From Chitinophagaceae bacterium (GTDB lineage: Bacteria; Bacteroidota; Bacteroidia; Chitinophagales; Chitinophagaceae): DNA of 8,033 bases. Position numbers and translations under genes: made by a program. The DNA lies in NCBI GenBank assembly GCA_009996555.1, contig JAACZX010000098.1:1-8033 (forward strand), read 5' to 3'. Below, piece by piece: positions 1-5,911 of the stretch. Every line of letters starts with the position of its first letter. Positions within the stretch are counted from its first letter, which is position 1. The notes under the pieces were generated by a model. It did not search any database. It saw nothing but the letters and a program-made list of their open reading frames with translations, and was not told the origin of the DNA.

Positions 1-923
1 ATGGCGAGTCAATGCATACCATCAGCAACAGTGCAACCAATCTTCCATCAAACTATGATGGTAACGGTAACAGGATGCATTTATGGTACCTGATGCAGTA
101 TAGTGGCAGAATTGGAGGATTGATACAAAGCCTTGAGTATGGAAATGATGGTCAAAGAAGATTGATGCCAAGCCTTTCTTTAATTGAATATTTTGATGAA
201 ACAAAAGATGGCCGTTTCCTTGGTACATTCCAGGATGTTTGGCTGGCAAATGTGGCTTACACCTGGACCAGCGCAGATGCAACCCGCTATAAAAAAGATG
301 CATCTGTTGTTGGTAAGCAGGTAAAAGTTGGCGATACAATTATGATGCTGAGCAAACAGGCAATAGCCAGTCATGCAACAAAGCCCTACATTATTTTTGA
401 TTTAGACACAATGTATTTACGTAGCACAACAAGAGCTATTTACGGAGTGAATAACTTTTTCCCGGTAAAGAAATTTGCATATCCTAATCGTACTGCTGCA
501 AATGCACAACCCGGCTTTAATGATATTTTCGCCATCCGTTTTGCGGAAATGTATATGATTGCAGCTGAAGCAGAATTCCAGTTAGGTAATGCAAATGCTG
601 CTGCGGGTTATATTAATGTATTGCGTACAAGAGCTGCAATAAAAGCACCGGTAGATCAAACGAATGCTATGCAGGTGACAGCTGCAGACATCAGTCTTGA
701 TTTTATCCTTGAAGAACGAGCAAGAGAATTTGCTGGTGAACACCTGCGTTGGTTTGATGTGAAACGGATCAAGAACAACAATAATTTCGCAACGTTTATT
801 AAGGTAAGAAACCCAGATATTAATGCTGTTCAGGATTACCACAGGTTAAGACCGGTGCCACAGGAAGAGTTGGATGCCTTGTTGAACAAAGCAGAATTCG
901 GGCAAAACCCCGGATACAATTAA
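1..923 (+). CDS. SusD/RagB-family outer-membrane glycan-binding lipoprotein, C-terminal part (5' end outside window)
   Basis: SusD-like proteins sit on the cell surface next to a SusC-type TonB-dependent transporter and deliver oligosaccharides to it. The frame is open from the window edge (first full codon at 3), so the ATG at 12 is an internal Met and not the start. The 306 codons present are roughly the C-terminal half of a protein usually 450-600 residues long; the lipoprotein signal and N-terminal TPR region are missing. The family shows in the segment FAIRFAEMYMIAAEAEFQLG followed by YINVLRTRAA (the conserved helix near the start of the C-terminal domain), in ILEERAREFAGEHLRWFDVKR near 710-770, and in the ending PVPQEELDA...QNPGYN, typical of SusD C-termini. 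A susC homologue is expected just upstream. The glycan bound cannot be deduced; neighbouring enzymes suggest a pectic or other plant glycan. The family call is firm. Confidence 0.95.
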   Translation, partial: GESMHTISNSATNLPSNYDGNGNRMHLWYLMQYSGRIGGLIQSLEYGNDGQRRLMPSLSLIEYFDETKDGRFLGTFQDVWLANVAYTWTSADATRYKKDASVVGKQVKVGDTIMMLSKQAIASHATKPYIIFDLDTMYLRSTTRAIYGVNNFFPVKKFAYPNRTAANAQPGFNDIFAIRFAEMYMIAAEAEFQLGNANAAAGYINVLRTRAAIKAPVDQTNAMQVTAADISLDFILEERAREFAGEHLRWFDVKRIKNNNNFATFIKVRNPDINAVQDYHRLRPVPQEELDALLNKAEFGQNPGYN

Positions 924-967
924 CAAGAGGAACATTGTGAAAATTTAACATAAGGTGAACATACGGC

Positions 968-1010
968 AAACCACAAAGAGGGAATTAAAAGGACTCCTTC
1001 TTTGTGGTTT
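968..1010 (+). terminator. Probable intrinsic terminator hairpin after susD
   Basis: A perfect 12-bp inverted repeat, AAACCACAAAGA (968-979) against TCTTTGTGGTTT (999-1010), extends inward by a G-U pair and three Watson-Crick pairs (to 983/995), leaving an 11-nt loop. It lies 45 nt after the susD stop and 28 nt before the GH28 start. The right arm ends in TTT and continues with one more T before CGC, so the U-tract is short; termination may be partial, allowing read-through into the hydrolase genes. The A-rich left flank makes it look bidirectional. The arms resemble the end of the tandem repeat at 5832-5911 (CTCTGTGGTT). Confidence 0.65.
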
Positions 1011-1038
1011 TCGCTTAAATACTTTTATATCGATTAGT

Positions 1039-2601
1039 ATGAAAACAGCAAACGTCAGACTACTTCTTCTTTGTTTGGTAAATGTTTTATTGGCTGCAAC
1101 TGCAACGGCTCAGCGTTTTTATGATGTTACCAAATACGGTGCAAAGAACGATAGCAGCAAAATTGCCACGAAGCCTATTGCTGCAGCTATTGCTGCTGCA
1201 TCAAAAGCAGGAGGTGGCACGGTTTATTTTCCTGCCGGAAAATATTTAACCGGGCCGATTCATTTGAAAAGTAACATCACCATTCTCATTGATGCAGGAG
1301 CAGAATTGCATTTCTCAGATAATTTCGATGACTACTTACCAATGGTGCAAAGCCGTTACGAAGGCGTGGATGTGATGAGTTTTTCGCCATTGTTCTATGC
1401 ATACAAAGCAGAGAATATAGCCATCACAGGAAGAGGAACGATCAATGGTCATGGAAAGAAGTGGTGGGAATATGCACTGACGTTTTATAAAAATCAAACC
1501 GAACGGAATAAATACCAGTTGTTGTTCGACAGTTTGAATAAAGATATTCTGTTGCCCGATGATCCAACCCAAATGAAGCGTGGATTTCTTCGTCCGCCAT
1601 TTATTCAGCCATTGTATTGTAAGAATGTGTTGATTGAAGGCATCACGATTATCAATTCTCCTTTCTGGACAGTAACACCGGAGTTCTGCGAAAACGTAAC
1701 GATCACAGGCCTCACCATTGAAAATCCTAAATCGCCCAATACAGATGGTATCAATCCCTCGAGCTGCAGGTATGTGCATATTTCCGATTGTCATATCAGT
1801 GTGGGTGATGATTGTATTACCATCAAATCAGGAAAAGATATTCCGGGCAGAACAAAAGCAACACCTGCAGAAAATTATACCATTACCAACTGTACAATGT
1901 TAAGCGGACATGGCGGTGTAGTGATTGGCAGTGAAATGAGCGGCGATGTAAAGAAGATCACCATCAGCAATTGCATATTCGATGGAACCGATCGTGGTAT
2001 CCGGATTAAGACCACAAGAGGAAGAGGTGGTGTGGTAGAAGATATTCGTGTTGATAATATTGTGATGAAGAATATCAAGGCACAGGCAATTGTATTGGAT
2101 ATGGAATATTCAAGAACACAACCGGAGCCGGTGAGTGAACGCACACCGAAGTTCCGCAATATCCGTTTGAGCAATATCACAGCTTATACGAAGCAGGCGA
2201 TGTACATTAACGGGCTTGATGAAATGCCTGTGAGTGAGATCAGTTTAAATGATTGCGTGTTTGAAGCTGAAACAGGCATCACCATCCGCAACGGAAAAGA
2301 TATTGAACTGCACAATGTAAGGGTGAATACAAAAACAGGTGCATCGTTGACAGCAGAGAAAACAGAACGGTTAACGGTGAATGGATTTGTAACTGCAAAA
2401 CCAATTGAAACAACTCCGGTGATCAAGTTAACGAATACCAAAGATGTGCTGTTGCAAAACAACTGGCCTTTCAGCGGAACAAAACTATTTGCTGAGATCA
2501 AAGGCGCAAACACAAGTAATATTCTGTTTAAGAATAACACGCTGGGGAATGCAACAGTTCTGGTGGCAGATGAGGTGAAGAAGGAAGAAGTGATTAGGTG
2601 A
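1039..2601 (+). CDS. Secreted glycoside hydrolase family 28 (polygalacturonase-like) enzyme
   Basis: GH28 enzymes are inverting hydrolases with a right-handed parallel beta-helix that cleave alpha-galacturonosyl links in polygalacturonan or rhamnogalacturonan, or release terminal galacturonate. The product has 520 residues. The first 25 or so form a signal peptide (MKTANVR, then a Leu/Val-rich core, ending ATATAQ), placing it in the periplasm or outside. The FYDVTKYGAKND segment and the GGGTVYFPAGKYLTGPI motif open the pectate-lyase-like helix. The catalytic signature is complete: NTDG with D236, GDD with D257 and D258, GHGG with H291, and RIK with R322 and K324. Helix rungs rich in N, I and T continue to the C-terminus. 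I chose the ATG at 1039 because it opens a standard signal peptide; a GTG at 955 would add 28 residues encoded across the terminator hairpin. No clear ribosome-binding site is visible. The length and extra N-terminal loops would fit an exo-acting member, but that is inference. Confidence 0.95.
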   Translation: MKTANVRLLLLCLVNVLLAATATAQRFYDVTKYGAKNDSSKIATKPIAAAIAAASKAGGGTVYFPAGKYLTGPIHLKSNITILIDAGAELHFSDNFDDYLPMVQSRYEGVDVMSFSPLFYAYKAENIAITGRGTINGHGKKWWEYALTFYKNQTERNKYQLLFDSLNKDILLPDDPTQMKRGFLRPPFIQPLYCKNVLIEGITIINSPFWTVTPEFCENVTITGLTIENPKSPNTDGINPSSCRYVHISDCHISVGDDCITIKSGKDIPGRTKATPAENYTITNCTMLSGHGGVVIGSEMSGDVKKITISNCIFDGTDRGIRIKTTRGRGGVVEDIRVDNIVMKNIKAQAIVLDMEYSRTQPEPVSERTPKFRNIRLSNITAYTKQAMYINGLDEMPVSEISLNDCVFEAETGITIRNGKDIELHNVRVNTKTGASLTAEKTERLTVNGFVTAKPIETTPVIKLTNTKDVLLQNNWPFSGTKLFAEIKGANTSNILFKNNTLGNATVLVADEVKKEEVIR

Positions 2602-2635
2602 GAAGTGAGTAGTGAGTAATGAATGATGAGTGAGG
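2602..2635. repeat. Short GTGAG-type repeat cluster after GH28
   Basis: Directly after the GH28 stop codon the heptamer AGTGAGT occurs twice in tandem (2604-2610 and 2611-2617). Degenerate copies follow (AATGAATGATGAG), then GAGTGAG at 2628-2634. Another GTGAGTGA appears at 2791-2798. This is low-complexity spacer DNA of a type I recall as common between Bacteroidota genes. I assign it no function. Confidence 0.6.
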
Positions 2636-2640
2636 GGCTC

Positions 2641-2662
2641 CGTCAGACGCCCTCGTCGGACG
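2641..2662. repeat. Imperfect 9-bp direct repeat, CGTCAGACG / CGTCGGACG
   Basis: CGTCAGACG (2641-2649) and CGTCGGACG (2654-2662) differ at one base and are separated by four bases. The core CTCGTCG of the second copy (2652-2658) recurs at 2706-2712, so this block and the palindrome block that follows share sequence and may belong to one composite repeat unit. Confidence 0.5.
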
Positions 2663-2688
2663 AAATTAGAATAGGGCTGAAAGATAAT

Positions 2689-2754
2689 TTGTTCCGTAGG
2701 AACAACTCGTCGATAGAAGAAAATGTAGAAATGGTTTTTCGTCCCGTAGGGACG
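2689..2754. repeat. Pair of small GTA-loop palindromes (REP-like) upstream of GH95
   Basis: Two hairpins share the same design. TTGTTCC-GTA-GGAACAA (2689-2705) has a 7-bp stem, and CGTCCC-GTA-GGGACG (2740-2754) a 6-bp stem; both have a GTA loop flanked by C and G runs. The second is also flanked by TTTT (2735-2738) and AAAA (2759-2762). Two different stems keeping one loop, 34 nt apart, points to a repeated extragenic palindromic element, not chance. From memory, similar CCGTAGG palindromes are frequent between genes in Chitinophagaceae, but I could not check this. No ribosome-binding site or convincing Bacteroidota promoter was found in the rest of the spacer. Confidence 0.6.
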
Positions 2755-2826
2755 CTTGAAAATAAGATGAATAGAATTGTTATAGTACAAGTGAGTGACA
2801 CAACGAAAGCTTAATAGAAATTCAAA

Positions 2827-5652
2827 ATGATGGCCTGCAAAAAAAGTATGATCGTTTTCGCATTACTGGTAATCTGTAATGTAATTGTGAATGCACAGGA
2901 TCTGAAACTGTGGTACAAACAACCTGCTGTTAAATGGACAGAGGCATTGCCCATCGGCAATGGTCGTATTGGTGCCATGGTATTTGGCGGTGTAGAGAAC
3001 GACCGCATACAATTCAACGAAGAAACATTGTGGAGTGGTTCGCCAAGAAATTACAGCAGGCCGGGTGCATACAAATACTTAGACACGATCAGGCAGTTGT
3101 TGTTTGCAGGCAAGCAAAAAGAAGCCGAAGCATTGGCCGAAAAAGAATTCATGGGTTTGAAAAGTTTTGAGGCAGAACGCAGCGGATGGATATCAACTGT
3201 GACTGCTGATAAAAAATATGCAGCTGCAAATTTCGACGACAGTCAATGGAAAACAATGACCGTTCCGCATTGGGATGGTTGGGAAACAGTTGGCTTTGAA
3301 GCGTTGGATGGTGCCGTGTGGTTACGCACCAGTTTTGTATTGCCCGACAATTGGAAGGAAGAAGATATGGTAGTTGATTTCAACCGCATTCGTGATTGGG
3401 ATTACACTTATGTGAATGGCCAATTAGTAGGCTCACAACAAAATACCGAAGGAAGAAAATATACTGTTGCAAAAAATCTCTTACACAAAGGAAAAAATAC
3501 AATCGCCATTTTAGTGTTGAATTTTTCGAACAAAGGAGGTGTGTATGGTTACAAGGATACGGCGATTCATACAGGTGTTTACCCTGTAAACAGAGAGAAA
3601 GAAAAAATATCACTCAATGGTGAGTGGAAATATTTTGTGGTGAATGATAACCCCCCGCCGGTTGGTACCTACCAGGCCGATTATCAACCATTCGGCGACT
3701 TGAATTTACAGTTTGCAAACACAGCAGGGTTTACCAATTACAAACGTGAACTGGATATTGCTACTGCAGTTGCTGCCACTTCTTATTCGTTGAATGGCGT
3801 TGATTACAAACGGGAATACTTTGTATCTGCACCTAACCAGGCAATAGTCACAAGAATTAGTGCCAGTAAAAAAGCAAGCATCAACTTTAGTGCAGTGCTA
3901 ACAAGTCCGCACAGAAGTTATACGGTTGAAAAACTAAATGCCAACACGATTGTGCTTTCAGTGAAAGTGCGTGTGGGAGAGTTGAAGGGCAAAAGTTATT
4001 TGCAGATAAAAACAGTTGGCGGAACTGTTTCAATCAGCAATGGTCAATTAACAATAACCAATGCAGACGAAGCGACAATCTTTTTAACTGCAGGAACTAA
4101 CTTCAAAAATTATAAGGACATTTCTGCCGATCCATCGCAGCCATGTGTTGCTGCATTAAAATCGCTGGAAGGAAAAACTTATCCGCAGATCAAAGCAGCA
4201 CATGTTGCAGAATATCAAAAATGGTTCAACACATTTTCGATTCAATTAGGAAAGACAAAAGTTGCGGGTACTAAAGTCTCCCCTGCCGGAGGAGATTTAG
4301 AGGGAGCTCCTACTGATGAACGCCTCGCAAATTTTTCTAATGGTGATGATCCTTCGTTTGCTGCTTTGTACACACAGTATGGAAGATATTTATTGATCTC
4401 TTCTTCACGTCCGGGTACAAGACCAGCTAACCTGCAAGGTATCTGGAATGATTTAACAAATCCACCTTGGGGAAGTAAGTACACAACGAACATCAATGCA
4501 GAAATGAATTACTGGCCTGCTGAGTTGCTGAACTTATCGCCCATGCATGAGCCGTTGTTTGATATGATCAGTGAGTTAGCTGTAACAGGAAAACAAACAG
4601 CAAAAGATCATTACAATGCGCCGGGTTGGGTGTTGCATCACAACACTGATCTGTGGAGAGGCACAGCACCGATCAATGCCGCCAATCATGGTATATGGGT
4701 AACAGGTGGTGCATGGTTATGTCAACATTTGTGGGAGCGTTATTTGTTTACACAGGACAAAAACTTTTTACGCAACAGAGCTTATCCCATTATGAAAGAG
4801 GCAGCCTTGTTCTTCAATAGTTTTTTAATTAAAGATCCGAAGACAGGTTATCTCATCAGCACACCCTCTAACTCGCCTGAGCAAGGTGGATTGGTTGCTG
4901 GCCCAACAATGGATCACCAGATCATTCGTGCATTGCTGCAACATGTAATTGAAGCAAGTGAAATTTTGAATGTGGATGTGGCATTGCGTGCAACGCTGAA
5001 AGAAAAGTACAAACAGATTGCTCCGAACATGATCGGTAAACACGGACAGTTGCAGGAATGGATGCAGGATGTTGATAATCCAAACAACAAGCATCGTCAT
5101 ATTTCGCATTTATGGGGAATGTATCCCGGCAATGAAATTAATTATGATGAATCGCCTGCGTTGATGAATGCTGCAAAGCAATCGCTCATCTTCCGTGGCG
5201 ATGAAGCAACCGGTTGGAGTTTGGGTTGGAAGATCAACTGCTGGGCACGTTTCAAAGATGGCGAGCATGCATTTACGATGGTGAAAATGTTGTTGAGTCC
5301 GGTGAAAGGTGGTGCAGGCAGTTATCCGAATTTATTTGATGCACATCCACCGTTCCAGATCGATGGAAATTTTGGCGGTGCTGCAGGCATTGCAGAAATG
5401 CTTGTGCAAAGTCATACAAAGTATATTGATATACTTCCTGCATTGCCGTTGGCTTTAGCCAACGGTGAAGTGAAAGGCATTTGTGTGCGTGGTGGTTTTG
5501 TAATGGATATGAAATGGAGTGAAGGAAAGTTGGTGCAGTTAAAAGTATTATCAAAAGTAGGTGTTCCTTTGAATCTCCGTTATAACGGTAAAGTAGTTAC
5601 AGTAAAAACAAAGGCAAATACAGTTTATAATTTTGATGGTGAACTTAAATAA
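2827..5652 (+). CDS. Secreted glycoside hydrolase family 95 enzyme (alpha-L-fucosidase / alpha-L-galactosidase family) with an inserted beta-sandwich domain
   Basis: GH95 enzymes are inverting exo-hydrolases that remove terminal alpha-L-fucose (typically alpha-1,2-linked) or, in some members, alpha-L-galactose. The 941-residue product starts with a signal peptide (hydrophobic core about residues 9-19, cleavage likely after VNA before QD). The N-terminal GH95 domain begins at LKLWYKQPA with the LPIGNGRIGAMVFGG and NEETLWSG motifs. It is interrupted after about residue 110 and resumes near residue 284 (YQPFGDL). The intervening 170 residues (FDDSQWKTMTVPHWDGW ... ISLNGEWKYF) resemble the sugar-binding beta-sandwich of GH2 and sialate O-acetylesterases. 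The (alpha/alpha)6 catalytic region follows, with SSSRPG, ANLQGIWN, NIN (N555, N557), SPE (E685), HRHISH (756-761) and HPPFQIDGN (D846). By analogy with the Bifidobacterium enzyme AfcA, the two Asn and D846 would form the base system and E685 the acid. Most family members are about 750-800 residues; the insert explains the extra length. Two ATGs at 2827 and 2830 are equally possible starts. The fucose/galactose choice is not decided by the sequence. Confidence 0.95.
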   Translation: MMACKKSMIVFALLVICNVIVNAQDLKLWYKQPAVKWTEALPIGNGRIGAMVFGGVENDRIQFNEETLWSGSPRNYSRPGAYKYLDTIRQLLFAGKQKEAEALAEKEFMGLKSFEAERSGWISTVTADKKYAAANFDDSQWKTMTVPHWDGWETVGFEALDGAVWLRTSFVLPDNWKEEDMVVDFNRIRDWDYTYVNGQLVGSQQNTEGRKYTVAKNLLHKGKNTIAILVLNFSNKGGVYGYKDTAIHTGVYPVNREKEKISLNGEWKYFVVNDNPPPVGTYQADYQPFGDLNLQFANTAGFTNYKRELDIATAVAATSYSLNGVDYKREYFVSAPNQAIVTRISASKKASINFSAVLTSPHRSYTVEKLNANTIVLSVKVRVGELKGKSYLQIKTVGGTVSISNGQLTITNADEATIFLTAGTNFKNYKDISADPSQPCVAALKSLEGKTYPQIKAAHVAEYQKWFNTFSIQLGKTKVAGTKVSPAGGDLEGAPTDERLANFSNGDDPSFAALYTQYGRYLLISSSRPGTRPANLQGIWNDLTNPPWGSKYTTNINAEMNYWPAELLNLSPMHEPLFDMISELAVTGKQTAKDHYNAPGWVLHHNTDLWRGTAPINAANHGIWVTGGAWLCQHLWERYLFTQDKNFLRNRAYPIMKEAALFFNSFLIKDPKTGYLISTPSNSPEQGGLVAGPTMDHQIIRALLQHVIEASEILNVDVALRATLKEKYKQIAPNMIGKHGQLQEWMQDVDNPNNKHRHISHLWGMYPGNEINYDESPALMNAAKQSLIFRGDEATGWSLGWKINCWARFKDGEHAFTMVKMLLSPVKGGAGSYPNLFDAHPPFQIDGNFGGAAGIAEMLVQSHTKYIDILPALPLALANGEVKGICVRGGFVMDMKWSEGKLVQLKVLSKVGVPLNLRYNGKVVTVKTKANTVYNFDGELK

Positions 5653-5830
5653 CAGCCCCCATCCGGCTTCCCCCGAAGGGGGAAGAGCCTCAACGCACAG
5701 CCCATACTTTGCAACGCTGTTGATGGATGTTTTATATGCTGTGAGTTTTGGGATAAATAAACTTCATTTTGAATTTAAAGAAGTTAGGGCTGTGCGTCGG
5801 AATTCCCCCTTCGGGGGATTTAGGGGCCTG
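5653..5830. repeat. 178-bp imperfect inverted-repeat element (MITE- or REP-pair-like) between GH95 and GH2
   Basis: The two ends, read inward, align over about 45-50 bp with a few gaps. Both begin CAG, contain CCCCCGAAGGGGGAA, and end in ACGCACAGCCC (5693-5703, with its exact complement at 5787-5797). Each arm also folds alone: CTTCCCCC-GAA-GGGGGAAG (5667-5685, 8-bp stem) and TCCCCC-TTC-GGGGGA. The centre (5704-5786) is 83 bp of AT-richer DNA with no recognised motif. The element begins at the base after the GH95 stop codon. I saw no target-site duplication. The first hairpin could slow or stop transcription or protect the mRNA 3' end, but has no U-tract. From memory, CCCCCGAAGGGGG hairpins are widespread in Bacteroidota spacers. 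Confidence 0.75.
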
Positions 5831-5831
5831 C

Positions 5832-5911
5832 TTCTTTGCGCCTCTGCTTCTCTGCGCCTCTGCGTGAAACCCTTCGTGTTACTCTGTGTCTTCGTGTCTC
5901 TGTGGTTCAAT
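5832..5911. repeat. Pyrimidine-rich tandem repeat overlapping the GH2 start and signal peptide
   Basis: TTCTTTGCGCCTCTGC (5832-5847) is followed at once by TTCTCTGCGCCTCTGC (5848-5863), a 16-bp tandem repeat with one mismatch. A second related block follows: CTTCGTGTTACTCTGTG (from 5872) and CTTCGTGTCTCTGTGG (ending 5905). I recognise this general pattern (ctctgcgcctctgcgtgaaa, cttcgtgtctctgtggtt) as a repeat common in Bacteroidota spacers; this is memory, not a search. Here its second half is coding: it encodes most of the hydrophobic signal peptide of the GH2 protein. Confidence 0.7.

Noticed and set aside
1020..1027. TACTTTTA as a Bacteroidota -7 promoter box (TAnnTTTG) for GH28
   Set aside because: The final G is missing, the only TTTG upstream (1001-1004) is inside the terminator stem and at too short a spacing, and it would start transcription almost at the ATG.
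955..1038. GTG at 955 as the GH28 start, adding 28 residues
   Set aside because: The extension is encoded across the terminator hairpin and would put a long segment before an otherwise complete signal peptide starting at ATG 1039.
1336..1794. 152-residue antisense open frame inside GH28, and similar antisense frames in the other genes
   Set aside because: No recognisable protein features; they lie opposite well-supported enzyme genes and are expected shadows.
2623..2814. Small 63-residue open frame on the + strand between GH28 and GH95
   Set aside because: It is read entirely through the direct repeat and palindromes, has no recognisable domain, and its composition follows the repeats; an open frame by chance is the simpler explanation.
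5747..5771. TTTG (5747-5750) plus TCATTTTG (5764-5771) as a promoter for GH2
   Set aside because: The second box has a mismatch and the 13-nt gap is shorter than the usual spacing of about 19-20 nt.
5653..5911. A CRISPR array or origin-like repeat array between GH95 and GH2
   Set aside because: The repeats are inverted arms and one short tandem pair, with no regularly spaced direct repeats and unique spacers.
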